Shown piece after piece: positions 8,354 through 15,943 of a DNA stretch of 16,157 bases. Position 1 is the first letter of the stretch. Every line of letters starts with the position of its first letter. Source of the DNA: Gammaproteobacteria bacterium (GTDB taxonomy: Bacteria > Pseudomonadota > Gammaproteobacteria > Steroidobacterales > SZUA-146); NCBI GenBank assembly GCA_013002925.1, contig JABDLQ010000178.1:1-16157 (forward strand), given 5' to 3'. The notes under the pieces were generated by a model. It was not told the origin of the DNA. It worked only from the letters and a program-made list of their open reading frames with translations, and made no database searches. The position numbers and the translations under genes are program-made.

Positions 8354-8822
8354 AGTACCACTGACATTGCAGGGTGCCGAACAGCTGAAAGTCGAGCTTA
8401 AAAAATTGAAAAGCGAGGCACGCCCGACGGTGATAAAAGCGATTGCTGAAGCGCGGGCGCATGGCGACCTGAAGGAAAATGCCGAATATCATGCGGCTAA
8501 AGAGCAGCAGGGCTTTATCGAAGGCCGGATCAAAGACATCGAAGGCAAGCTGTCCAATGCGCAGATTATCGATGTAACGGCAATGCCCAAGAATGGCAAA
8601 GTGATCTTCGGGGTAACGGTGGATCTGTTCGACGTGGGAGCCGAAACAGAAATCACCTATCGTATTGTCGGCGAAGATGAGGCCGATATAAAAAGCAATT
8701 TGATTTCAATCACGTCGCCCATTGCGCGCGCTTTGATTGGCAAGATCGAGGGTGATGAAGTGGTAGTGGCAGCGCCGGGCGGCAATATCGAATACGAAAT
8801 TCTCGCAGTTAAATACCTGTAA
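8346..8822 (+). CDS. greA: Transcription elongation factor GreA
   Basis: Binds RNA polymerase and triggers cleavage of backtracked RNA. 158 residues, the same length as E. coli GreA. The N-terminal coiled coil carries the acidic tip DLKENAEY with Asp41 and Glu44, the pair that coordinates the catalytic metal. The C-terminal FKBP-like domain contains SNLISITSPIARALIG and ends ILAVKYL. ATG 8346 is chosen for the family N-terminus and for the Shine-Dalgarno AAGGA at 8333-8337, 8 bases upstream; an extension to 8307 lacks support. The gene overlaps carB by 8 bases, so it is probably coupled to carB. The membrane-protein gene follows after 5 bases. Confidence 0.97.
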   Translation: MNKVPLTLQGAEQLKVELKKLKSEARPTVIKAIAEARAHGDLKENAEYHAAKEQQGFIEGRIKDIEGKLSNAQIIDVTAMPKNGKVIFGVTVDLFDVGAETEITYRIVGEDEADIKSNLISITSPIARALIGKIEGDEVVVAAPGGNIEYEILAVKYL

Positions 8823-8827
8823 CGGGC

Positions 8828-9277
8828 ATGCATTTATGGCTCCGTAACACGATTGGGTTTGTCGAGGTCGCGCTGGTTACCCTGCTGGCCGGGATGCTAT
8901 GGAGCACCAGCCTTGTAATTGCGCCGGCCCTGTTTGATGTTGCGAGCAGTGGCGCAGTTGCTGGCGAATTTGCGACCGGGATTTTTGACCGGGTAATCCG
9001 ACTTGCCATGGTGCTGGCCGCAGCGCTGTTAGTTATTGGTCTGGTGATGCGACCGGTATGGAAGGCCCGCTGCGTGATCGCGGCTGTAGTGACAATCCTG
9101 TTGTTACTGCTATTGCAAAACGGTGTTGTTAACTGGATGGCTGACGCGCGCGCCGCAGGTGAGAGTCGCGAGGTCATCATGCAGCTGCACGCGGTGGCGG
9201 CGGCATTGTATTTTGGTGCCAGTGTGTCGGCTTTGCTATTACTGCCTAAACGCCGCCGTGAGGAAGTTGCAGCTTAG
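8828..9277 (+). CDS. DUF4149-type small integral membrane protein
   Basis: 149 residues with four predicted hydrophobic helices at about 9-32, 55-76, 82-97 and 120-140, and a basic C-terminus (LPKRRREE) likely on the cytoplasmic side. I assign it to the DUF4149 group by size, topology and place: a gene of this kind sits between greA and yhbY in Pseudomonas. Biochemical function is unknown. It starts 5 bases after greA with no strong Shine-Dalgarno (only CGGGC), which fits coupling to greA. Its 3' end overlaps the convergent yhbY by 32 bases, so the two transcripts are antisense to each other there. Confidence 0.75.
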   Translation: MHLWLRNTIGFVEVALVTLLAGMLWSTSLVIAPALFDVASSGAVAGEFATGIFDRVIRLAMVLAAALLVIGLVMRPVWKARCVIAAVVTILLLLLLQNGVVNWMADARAAGESREVIMQLHAVAAALYFGASVSALLLLPKRRREEVAA

Positions 9278-9551
9278 GTTTGTCCGGGTTGCGACGAAAT
9301 AACACAGCGGAGTTACCGACTCGCTGGATCAGCTGACAGTCAAGCTTGCCAGTGATGTAGTCAAGCGCTTCGGCACGGTCGGTGCGGGCGCCGACGCGGA
9401 CTTTTATTTTGATCAGTTCGTGAAAGTCGAGAGCATTGTCAATTTCATTCATGACATTATCTGACACACCTGAACTACCGATCATCACGACAGCCTTTTT
9501 CTGGTGGGCGAGTCCGCGTAAGTATTTTTTCTGGCGTTCGGTTAAATGCAT
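9246..9551 (-). CDS. yhbY: Ribosome assembly RNA-binding protein YhbY (CRM domain)
   Basis: 101 residues (E. coli YhbY about 97), a single CRM domain that binds RNA and is linked to 50S ribosomal subunit assembly. Visible family features are the N-terminal LTERQKKYLRGLAH, the loop IGSSGVSDNVMNEI (GxxG-like), ELIKIKV, and VGNSAVLFRR near the end. It is the only housekeeping gene here on the minus strand. It diverges from rlmE, with 66 bases between the start codons, and converges on the DUF4149 gene. I see no clear Shine-Dalgarno for ATG 9551 and no clear promoter in the divergent gap. Divergence from rlmE is the usual arrangement in gammaproteobacteria, and both act on the large ribosomal subunit. 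Confidence 0.93.
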   Translation of the reverse strand: MHLTERQKKYLRGLAHQKKAVVMIGSSGVSDNVMNEIDNALDFHELIKIKVRVGARTDRAEALDYITGKLDCQLIQRVGNSAVLFRRNPDKPKLQLPHGGV

Positions 9552-9617
9552 GGCACTGACAGGGCAAAAATGGAAGCGGAGTCTAGCACAGACCGGCCAG
9601 GGCAGGAGTGGGCGTTA

Positions 9618-10235
9618 ATGGCGAAAAAAGGCAGCAGTGGTCGATGGGTCGACGAACACCGACGCGATGAATATGTGGTACGTGCCCAGCGGGAAGGTTA
9701 TCGATCCAGGGCCGTGTACAAACTCCTTGAGTTGCTGGATGCGGGCGAGATTCTGCGCCCCGGACAGCGCGTTCTGGACCTTGGAGCGGCGCCTGGTGGC
9801 TGGTCTGAGGTCGCGCGTCGGGTTGTGGGTGATGCCGGCGCTGTCGTCGCGGTGGATTTACTGGAAATGGAGCCAATTGAAGGAGTTACGTTTATTCAGG
9901 CCGATTTTCGGGAAGATGAGGCCCTCGCCCGGATAAAAGCGGCACTGAGTGGACAGGCACATCTTGTAATGTCGGATATGGCCCCCAATATCAGTGGCAT
10001 ACGATCGGTTGATCAGGCCCGGAGTATGCTGCTGGCGGAACTTGCGCTGGACTGCGCTGCCCAAGTCCTTGTTCCGGGGGGACATTTCATTACCAAGCTG
10101 TTTCACGGGGAAGGCTTTGATTTTTATGTGAAAACAGCAAGAACAATGTTTCATAACGTGAAGGTTAAAAAGCCCCGGGCATCGCGCCCGCGGAGTCGGG
10201 AAACGTACATGGTGGCCAGAGGCTATGAGGTGTAG
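9618..10235 (+). CDS. rlmE: 23S rRNA (uridine-2'-O-)-methyltransferase RlmE
   Basis: SAM-dependent 2'-O-methylation of the 23S rRNA A-loop uridine (U2552 in E. coli); also called FtsJ/RrmJ. 205 residues (E. coli 209). SAM motif LDLGAAPGGWSEVA is at about 53-66. The catalytic K-D-K-E tetrad is complete: Lys35, Asp120 (SDMAPN), Lys160 (TKLF) and Glu195 (RETYMVA), each three or four residues lower than in E. coli. ATG 9618 is chosen over an upstream in-frame start (9546) because MAKKGSSGRW fits the family and AGGAG (9604-9608) lies 9 bases upstream. ftsH follows after 189 bases, the conserved pairing; in E. coli the pair is heat-inducible. Confidence 0.96.
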   Translation: MAKKGSSGRWVDEHRRDEYVVRAQREGYRSRAVYKLLELLDAGEILRPGQRVLDLGAAPGGWSEVARRVVGDAGAVVAVDLLEMEPIEGVTFIQADFREDEALARIKAALSGQAHLVMSDMAPNISGIRSVDQARSMLLAELALDCAAQVLVPGGHFITKLFHGEGFDFYVKTARTMFHNVKVKKPRASRPRSRETYMVARGYEV

Positions 10236-10424
10236 TAGTGTTAATCATTCTGATGCGTTCTTGCAACGCGTCATCTGGCCCGCACCCTGGTCTCCGTGTC
10301 TTGGGTTGTCACGTCGATTGGGGTCGCGGGGCAGACTCGTTAATTCAGTCACTTTATTTGTGGACAATGTGTGCCACGCTTTCATCTGTAATCATTCCAA
10401 ATTGTTGCGAGCAGGAGTAAACCT
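10236..10424 (+). other. rlmE-ftsH gap with a doubtful 60-codon frame
   Basis: This 189-base spacer is long for a pair usually cotranscribed. A frame from GTG 10238 to TAA 10420 (60 aa) has GAGG at 10227-10230, seven bases upstream, and ends 4 bases before ftsH. Its product has no recognisable domain and its third codon positions lack the G/C bias of neighbouring genes, so I do not call it a gene. CTTGCAA (10260-10266) followed 12 bases later by CCCGCACCC is loosely like a heat-shock (sigma-32) promoter. No terminator is evident. Confidence 0.4.
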
Positions 10425-10427
10425 TTG
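10413..10427 (+). promoter_or_regulatory. Ribosome binding site deciding the TTG start of ftsH
   Basis: AGGAG at 10413-10417 with 7-base spacing to TTG 10425. No ATG or GTG lies at a better position in frame before the first membrane helix. Confidence 0.8.
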
Positions 10428-12356
10428 AGCGATCTGGGTAAGAATATTATTTTGTGGATCATCATTGGCCTGGTGCTGCTGACGGTGTTTGAAAATTTTG
10501 CACCCAAACCGGTAGCTGCTAACCAGTACGACTATTCCGAGTTTCGTCAGCAGGTGAGCAATGGTGCCATCAGCAAGGTGATTTTTCATGATGAAGAAAA
10601 AATCACCGGCACATTGACGAATGGCCAGTCGTTTTCCACCATCAGCGTCGAAAAAGATTACCAGGCGTTGATAAAGGAACTGGATGAGAACGGTGTCGAC
10701 TATGCTCGCGAAGCGTCCGAAAACCGTGGCATTCTGTTACTGCTGTTTATTGAGTTCGCCCCGATTCTCCTGTTGATTGGCGTATGGATTTATTTCATGC
10801 GGCAAATGCAGGGTGGCGGCGGTGGCGGTATACGCACTTTTGGCAAGAGCCGCGCAAGACTGATGGGTGAAGACCAGGTACACGTCAATTTTGGCGATGT
10901 GGCCGGTGTCGAAGAAGCCAAAGAAGAAGTCTCGGAAGTGGTGGATTTTCTGCGCGATCCCACAAAATTTCAGCGCCTGGGCGGCAAAATTCCGCGTGGC
11001 GTATTGATGGTTGGACCGCCGGGTACCGGTAAGACATTGCTCGCACGCGCTATCGCAGGCGAAGCCAAAGTGCCGTTTTTTGCAATATCAGGTTCTGATT
11101 TTATCGAGATGTTCGTTGGGGTAGGTGCCTCACGCGTCCGCGATATGTTTGACCAGGCGAAAAAACACGCACCGTGCATAATTTTTATCGACGAGATCGA
11201 TGCGGTCGGCCGGCATCGTGGCGCCGGTATGGGTATGAGCGGTGGTCACGATGAAAGGGAGCAGACCCTGAACCAGTTACTGGTTGAAATGGATGGCTTT
11301 GAAGGTAATGAAGGCGTCATTGTGATTGCGGCTACCAACCGCGCCGATGTACTCGATCGGGCGTTATTGCGTCCTGGACGATTCGATCGACAGGTTGTCG
11401 TGCCACTGCCAGATGTCCGCGGGCGCGAGCAGATCCTGAAAGTGCATATGCGCAAGGTGCCGATCAGCGAAGATGTGCGGCCGGGTGTCATTGCACGCGG
11501 CACGCCCGGGTTCTCAGGTGCGGATCTTGCCAATCTCGTGAACGAGGCGGCATTGTTTGCGGCGCGCAAGAACAAGCGCACGGTGGACATGGATGATTTT
11601 GATGAGGCCAAGGACAAAACCATCATGGGTACGGCGCGCAAGTCCATGGTGATGAGTGAAGCGGAGAAGAAGCTCACTGCCTTCCATGAGGCCGGGCACG
11701 CCATCGTGGGCCTGAAGATGCCGGAATACGATCCGGTCTACAAAGTCACTATTATTCCCCGCGGACGGGCATTGGGTGTAACGATGTTCCTGCCCGAAGA
11801 GGACCGCTACAGTTCGAGCAAGCGCCGCCTGATGAGTGAGCTTGCCGTACTGTTTGGTGGACGCATAGCAGAGGAGTTGGTGTTCGGTGAGGACAGCGTC
11901 ACCACGGGTGCTTCCAATGACATCGAGCGGGCGACTGAAATCGCGACGAATATGGTGACGCGCTGGGGCCTTTCCGAGAAACTTGGGCCGCTGAATTACA
12001 CTGATGATGACGGGGCGATGTACATGGGGCGTTCGCAGTCGCAGCGCAAGGAAGTGTCGATCGAAACGGCCAAGCTGATCGACCAGGAGATTCGCGATCT
12101 GATCAACACCAGTTATGAAACAGCGCGACAGATTCTTGATGAGCACAGTGAGATTCTGCACACCATGGCGGCTGCGTTGATAAAATATGAAACCATTGAT
12201 GAGCAGCAGATCAAGGACATTATGGCCGGGCGCAAACCCAAGCCGCCCAGCGACTGGGAAGAGGGCGATGATCCGACGGCAAAATCCGGTTCTTCAGCCG
12301 CTGACGACGTCGATGGTGATGGCAAGCCCATCGGGGGTCCCCACCTGCAACCCTGA
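10425..12356 (+). CDS. ftsH: ATP-dependent zinc metalloprotease FtsH
   Basis: Membrane-anchored AAA+ protease that removes misassembled membrane proteins and regulators such as sigma-32 and LpxC in E. coli. 643 residues. N-terminal helix at about 8-24, a periplasmic segment, a second helix at about 103-125, then a Gly-rich linker. AAA+ domain: Walker A GPPGTGKT at 197-204, Walker B IIFIDEID, and second region of homology ATNRADVLDRALLRPGRFDR. Protease domain: zinc motif HEAGH at 421-425. The start is TTG 10425: AGGAG (10413-10417) lies 7 bases upstream and the protein begins as the family does (SDLGKNIILW). Rare start codon, but well supported. The C-terminal tail is hydrophilic and low in complexity. 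Confidence 0.97.
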   Translation: MSDLGKNIILWIIIGLVLLTVFENFAPKPVAANQYDYSEFRQQVSNGAISKVIFHDEEKITGTLTNGQSFSTISVEKDYQALIKELDENGVDYAREASENRGILLLLFIEFAPILLLIGVWIYFMRQMQGGGGGGIRTFGKSRARLMGEDQVHVNFGDVAGVEEAKEEVSEVVDFLRDPTKFQRLGGKIPRGVLMVGPPGTGKTLLARAIAGEAKVPFFAISGSDFIEMFVGVGASRVRDMFDQAKKHAPCIIFIDEIDAVGRHRGAGMGMSGGHDEREQTLNQLLVEMDGFEGNEGVIVIAATNRADVLDRALLRPGRFDRQVVVPLPDVRGREQILKVHMRKVPISEDVRPGVIARGTPGFSGADLANLVNEAALFAARKNKRTVDMDDFDEAKDKTIMGTARKSMVMSEAEKKLTAFHEAGHAIVGLKMPEYDPVYKVTIIPRGRALGVTMFLPEEDRYSSSKRRLMSELAVLFGGRIAEELVFGEDSVTTGASNDIERATEIATNMVTRWGLSEKLGPLNYTDDDGAMYMGRSQSQRKEVSIETAKLIDQEIRDLINTSYETARQILDEHSEILHTMAAALIKYETIDEQQIKDIMAGRKPKPPSDWEEGDDPTAKSGSSAADDVDGDGKPIGGPHLQP

Positions 12357-12442
12357 GTGCACAGCCTCAGTACCTACCCGCCGACGGGTGATGGGCGGTC
12401 GGTCATTGAGCGCAGGCGCAATAACGTCGTGGATGTGCGATC

Positions 12443-12457
12443 GAGGATAATCTATTG
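12443..12457 (+). promoter_or_regulatory. Ribosome binding site deciding the TTG start of folP
   Basis: GAGGA at 12443-12447 with 7-base spacing to TTG 12455. The next in-frame ATG (about 12500) would begin at the conserved MGILNV strand itself, which is too late for the family. Confidence 0.75.
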
Positions 12458-13300
12458 AGCTGGGCACTACCCGATCATCGCCATGACTATCCGCTGGTCA
12501 TGGGAATCCTTAACGTGACACCCGATTCGTTCTCTGATGGTGGCGAGTTTGTTACCCCGGCACTCGCGCTGGCGCGGGCCAGGGAAATGGTTGCGGCGGG
12601 AGCCGATATCATCGATATCGGCGGCGAATCGACACGGCCTGGCGCCCGCAAGATCAGTGCGGATGAAGAATTGTCTCGCGTGATGCCGGTGATAGAGGCT
12701 ATTTGTAACGACACCGATATTCCGATATCCATTGATACCACCAAAGCCGGCGTGATGCGCGCGGCGGTAGCCGCCGGTGTCAGCATGATTAATGATGTGA
12801 CCGCACTGCAGGGACCGGACGCGCTGAAAACCGCCGCAACATGCAAGGTGCCAGTGGTATTGATGCATATGCAGGGGGTGCCACGCACCATGCAGACCAG
12901 GCCTGAATACACCGACGTGGTTACCGAGGTGCGTGAGTTCCTGGTTAAACGAGTGGCCGCCTGCGTCGCCGCCGGTATCCCGGAACACCAGATTATCATC
13001 GATCCCGGTTTTGGTTTTGGGAAGAAGATTGAGCACAATTTGCGGCTGTTCAACGCGTTGCAGGAATTCACCGACGTACAGCCGGTGCTGGTGGGGGTCT
13101 CCAGAAAGTCGATGATTGGCACCGTTTTGGACAAAACTGCGAACGAACGGCTGCATGGCAGCGTGGCATTGGCGGCCCTGGCAACCTGGATGCATGCAGC
13201 GATAATTCGCGTGCATGATGTCGCGGAAACAGTGGATGCTGTACGAATGATACGTGCGGTAAGAGATGTCGGGTATACTGCCGCAGCGCAAGAGACCTGA
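12455..13300 (+). CDS. folP: Dihydropteroate synthase
   Basis: Condenses p-aminobenzoate with 6-hydroxymethyl-dihydropterin diphosphate in folate synthesis; the target of sulfonamides. 281 residues (E. coli 282), a TIM barrel with all signature strands: MGILNVTPDSFSDGG, GADIIDIGGESTRPGA, PISIDTTKAGV, MINDVTAL, LMHMQG, IIDPGFGFGKKIEHN, VGVSRKSMIG and the C-terminal RVHDV. Start TTG 12455 is supported by GAGGA seven bases upstream and leaves 15 residues before MGILNV, similar to E. coli. It lies 98 bases after ftsH (the gap holds only a 5-bp hairpin at 12376-12389 without a T-run) and 28 bases before glmM, the conserved order. Confidence 0.96.
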   Translation: MSWALPDHRHDYPLVMGILNVTPDSFSDGGEFVTPALALARAREMVAAGADIIDIGGESTRPGARKISADEELSRVMPVIEAICNDTDIPISIDTTKAGVMRAAVAAGVSMINDVTALQGPDALKTAATCKVPVVLMHMQGVPRTMQTRPEYTDVVTEVREFLVKRVAACVAAGIPEHQIIIDPGFGFGKKIEHNLRLFNALQEFTDVQPVLVGVSRKSMIGTVLDKTANERLHGSVALAALATWMHAAIIRVHDVAETVDAVRMIRAVRDVGYTAAAQET

Positions 13301-13328
13301 AATGACCACCTGTAATTGAGGACGAGGA

Positions 13329-14657
13329 ATGGGCAATTATTTTGGAACCGATGGAGTAAGGGGACTGGTGGGCGAATGGCCCATGAGCGTAAATTTTGCA
13401 GTCCGACTGGCGAGTGCTGCGGGTCGCGTGATGGTACCCGACGGGGGTAGCGTGGTGGTCGGTAAAGACCCGCGCATATCGGGTTACATGTTTGAATCGG
13501 CACTGGAAGCCGGTTTTGTTGCGGCCGGTGCCAACGTGAAGTTGCTGCAGGTCATGCCTACTCCTGGAATTGCGTATCTGACACGGGTTTTGGGGGCCGA
13601 CCTGGGGGTGGTGATCAGCGCTTCCCATAACTCCTATCACGATAACGGCATCAAGTTTTTTGATCGTAATGGTGCCAAGCTTTCTGACGACGCCCAGGCA
13701 GAAATTGAAAAACTGGTTGAAGAGCAGCCGGTGACGCGGGAGTCATCGCATCTTGGCCGGGCGGAGCGTCGCTATGATGCCGTCGATCGCTACCTGGCAT
13801 TTTGCAAACAGTCCTTTCCGGAGAGTCTGGATTTGTCCGGCATGCGAATCGTAATCGATGGCGCCAACGGTGCCACTTACAAGATTGCGCCGCGCGTATT
13901 TTCCGATCTGGGTGCTGATGTCATCACTATTGGCTGTTCTCCGAACGGAAAAAATATCAATGATGGCTGTGGCTCCACTTGTCCTGCCTTGTTACAAAGC
14001 ACCGTGACGGCCCTCGGGGCCGATCTGGGTGTGGCTTTTGATGGTGATGGCGATCGTGTTGCGATGGTGGATGCGCAGGGGCAACTGGTCGATGGTGATC
14101 AGCTGGTTTACGTGATTGCCATGGACCGCAAAGAGGCGAATGAATTGACCGGGCCGGTCGTTGGTACGGTGATGAGTAACCTTGGACTTGAAAAAGCATT
14201 CCAGAAGGAGGGCATTGAGTTTCTGCGCGCGCCGGTAGGTGATCGACACGTGATGTCAGCGCTGACAGCAAACGGAGGGGTTATCGGCGGTGAAACATCA
14301 GGTCACATTATCTGCCTCGACAGAACTACTACAGGGGATGGCATCATCGGCGCTCTGCAGGTGCTGGCAGCCGTCAGAAAATCAGGTAAACCGCTGCACT
14401 CCCTGTGCACAGGTATGACGCGTTATCCCCAGAAAATGATCAATGTCCGTATGGCAAAACGCATTGACATTGACAATGTGCCTGCGATTGGAGAGGCAGT
14501 GGAGCGCGCCGAACACAACCTGTCTGACCGTGGTCGTGTTGTGTTGCGGCCATCGGGGACCGAGCCGGTCGTGCGTGTGATGGTCGAAGGTGAGTCCGAA
14601 TCTGAAGTCAATCGGCATGCCGAAGAACTGGCAGCTGTGGTGGCGCAATCAACGTGA
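13329..14657 (+). CDS. glmM: Phosphoglucosamine mutase
   Basis: Interconverts glucosamine-6-phosphate and glucosamine-1-phosphate for UDP-GlcNAc, the precursor of peptidoglycan and LPS. 442 residues (E. coli 445). N-terminal YFGTDGVRG; phosphoserine loop ISASHN with the catalytic Ser at 99; metal loop FDGDGDR; sugar-binding GGETSGHI; C-terminal phosphate-binding RPSGTEPVVRVM. One oddity: the residue after SASHN is Ser102 where the family nearly always has Pro. GAGG at 13318-13321 lies 7 bases before ATG 13329, and a second GAGGA abuts the start. It is the last gene of the plus-strand run. Confidence 0.96.
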   Translation: MGNYFGTDGVRGLVGEWPMSVNFAVRLASAAGRVMVPDGGSVVVGKDPRISGYMFESALEAGFVAAGANVKLLQVMPTPGIAYLTRVLGADLGVVISASHNSYHDNGIKFFDRNGAKLSDDAQAEIEKLVEEQPVTRESSHLGRAERRYDAVDRYLAFCKQSFPESLDLSGMRIVIDGANGATYKIAPRVFSDLGADVITIGCSPNGKNINDGCGSTCPALLQSTVTALGADLGVAFDGDGDRVAMVDAQGQLVDGDQLVYVIAMDRKEANELTGPVVGTVMSNLGLEKAFQKEGIEFLRAPVGDRHVMSALTANGGVIGGETSGHIICLDRTTTGDGIIGALQVLAAVRKSGKPLHSLCTGMTRYPQKMINVRMAKRIDIDNVPAIGEAVERAEHNLSDRGRVVLRPSGTEPVVRVMVEGESESEVNRHAEELAAVVAQST

Positions 14658-14748
14658 TTAACGACCGCCAGGCGCGCACCCGGGCTGAGTAAAATAACGA
14701 GGAAAACGGCGCAACCGGGCAGACCACAGGCTGCGGGATTCATCCCAT
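14658..14748. other. Convergent gap between glmM and the ACR3 gene
   Basis: 91 bases with no gene. The only terminator-like element is a short hairpin, GGGA (14735-14738) with TCCC (14743-14746), followed by ATTTATT, which could weakly end glmM transcription. No secG or tpiA is seen here. Confidence 0.4.
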
Positions 14749-15782
14749 TTATTGGTGAACCGGATCTTTGCCAAACCAGTGACGCGTGCGATTGGCAAAA
14801 TGTACCAGCGATAGCATTACCGGGACTTCCACCAGCACGCCGACTACAGTCGCCAGGGCGGCGCCGGAATTCAGACCAAATAATGAAATAGCAACTGCGA
14901 CCGCCAGTTCAAAAAAATTTGAGGTGCCGATCAGGCAGGCAGGAGCAGCGATATTGTGCTGCAGCTTGAGAGCCCTGGCCGCTGTATAGGCGAGAAAGAA
15001 AATACCGTAGGTTTGAATCAATAATGGGATCGCGATCAGAACGATAGTTTGTGGCTGCGCCAGGATACGCTCCGCCTGAAAACCAAACAGCAGTACGACG
15101 GTGGCAACAGACCGATGACAGACCAGGGTTTGAGTAGATGCACAAAAGCGTTTACTTTTTGCTCATTGCCATTTTTACTGAGGTGCCGTCGGGTGATAAC
15201 ACCGGCGATCAGGGGTAGCAACACATAAAGAACTACCGATAAAACCAGGGTCTCCCACGGTACATCGATATCGCTTACTCCCAGTAGCAGCGCTGCAATC
15301 GGGGCAAATGCGAAGATCATGATGACATCGTTGGCGGCGACCTGAACGAGCGTGTAATTGGCATCTCCCCGGGTCAGCTGGCTCCACACGAAGACCATAG
15401 CTGTGCATGGCGCGACGCCAAGTAAAATCATGCCGGCGATATACTCGGTTGCCGATTGCGGGTCCACCCAATTGGCAAAGAAGACCCTGAAAAACAACCA
15501 CCCCAGTGCCGCCATGGTGAAGGGTTTGATCAGCCAGTTAACGATGAGCGTCAGCATCAGCCCTCTGGGGCGCCGCCCGACATCGCGGATGGCGGTAAAG
15601 TCGATCTGTACCATCATCGGATAAATCATGATCCAGATGAAAACCGCAATGACCAGGTTGACATGGGCATACTCGAGTCTGGCGATCGCCGCGAATGTCC
15701 CCGGCACCAGAATCCCGGCCGATACACCGGCGACAATACACAGACCAACCCAGAGACTGAGGTAGCGCTCAAATATGCCCAT
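14749..15782 (-). pseudogene. acr3: ACR3-family arsenite efflux transporter, broken by a one-base frameshift
   Basis: Inner-membrane carrier expected to export arsenite. The 5' frame (15782 down to about 15105) starts MGIFERYLSLWVGLCIVAG, typical of ACR3, and includes the essential Cys at 126 in GVAPCTAMVFVW. After LKPWSVIGLL the frame goes out of register and stops at 15036. The next frame continues the family exactly (ATVVLLFGFQ..., then IQTYGIFFLAY) and carries the conserved Glu in TSNFFELAVA before ending at TAA 14749. Adding one G at TTGCC near 15105 joins them into about 344 residues, the usual size. Both halves are otherwise intact, so either the inactivation is recent or the base is a sequencing error. 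No slippery heptamer is visible. No arsR or arsC gene is seen beside it. Confidence 0.88.
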
Positions 15783-15889
15783 TACAGTTTATCCCGCAAC
15801 GATCGTGGCATGGCGGCGGGGCGCCGATTACCCCGGATTCGAAACCGCGTTTGGGATGTGTGATGTTCGCAGTGCAACAGGCAGGACAT
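15782..15889 (-). CDS. Possible 35-codon frame overlapping the ACR3 start
   Basis: Minus-strand ATG 15889-15887 to TAA 15784-15782 encodes 35 residues. The stop shares one base with the ACR3 ATG (TAATG arrangement), the classic geometry of translational coupling. The N-terminus is unusually rich in Cys and His (C3, H6, C7, H9, H10 in MSCLLHCEHH); the C-terminus is basic. There is no Shine-Dalgarno before its ATG, and the frame stays open upstream of the ATG for some codons. I do not recognise it. It may be chance, or the remnant end of a lost gene. Confidence 0.2.
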   Translation of the reverse strand: MSCLLHCEHHTSQTRFRIRGNRRPAAMPRSLRDKL

Positions 15890-15925
15890 AGTAAAAGACC
15901 AATAATGAGGAGAATCTCGGGGAGC

Positions 15926-15943
15926 ACCACTTTGCAAAGTGGT
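15926..15943. repeat. Perfect 18-base palindrome, possible operator
   Basis: ACCACTTTGCAAAGTGGT reads the same on both strands. It abuts TTGACA (15944-15949) and lies 144 bases upstream of the ACR3 start codon. No T-run flanks it on either strand, so an operator for a dimeric regulator is more likely than a terminator. The regulator is unknown. Confidence 0.45.

Noticed and set aside
9546..9617. N-terminal extension of rlmE to ATG 9546
   Set aside because: The added 24 residues are not family-like, overlap the yhbY start, and lack the good ribosome binding site seen before 9618.
11514..12161. 215-codon minus-strand frame inside ftsH
   Set aside because: Fully antisense to the FtsH protease domain, no recognisable domain and no site for translation.
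12467..13503. Long minus-strand open frames (289 and 338 codons) opposite folP and the start of glmM
   Set aside because: They lie antisense to a clear folP with all motifs. The two frames overlap each other, have no recognisable domains, and arise from the codon bias of the true gene.
15105..15165. Programmed -1 frameshift in the ACR3 gene
   Set aside because: No X XXY YYZ heptamer in the right phase at the break. The nearest A-run (minus strand, near 15160) is out of phase, and a shift there would discard residues that fit the family.
15833..15848. tRNA T-loop-like GGTTTCGAATCC on the minus strand, with CCGCCGCCA downstream
   Set aside because: The T-stem does not pair, and no anticodon arm, D arm or acceptor stem could be built around it.
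15456..15863. 135-codon plus-strand frame opposite the ACR3 5' half
   Set aside because: Antisense to clear transporter sequence. Its hydrophilic, Pro/Arg-rich composition is that of a shadow of membrane-helix codons.
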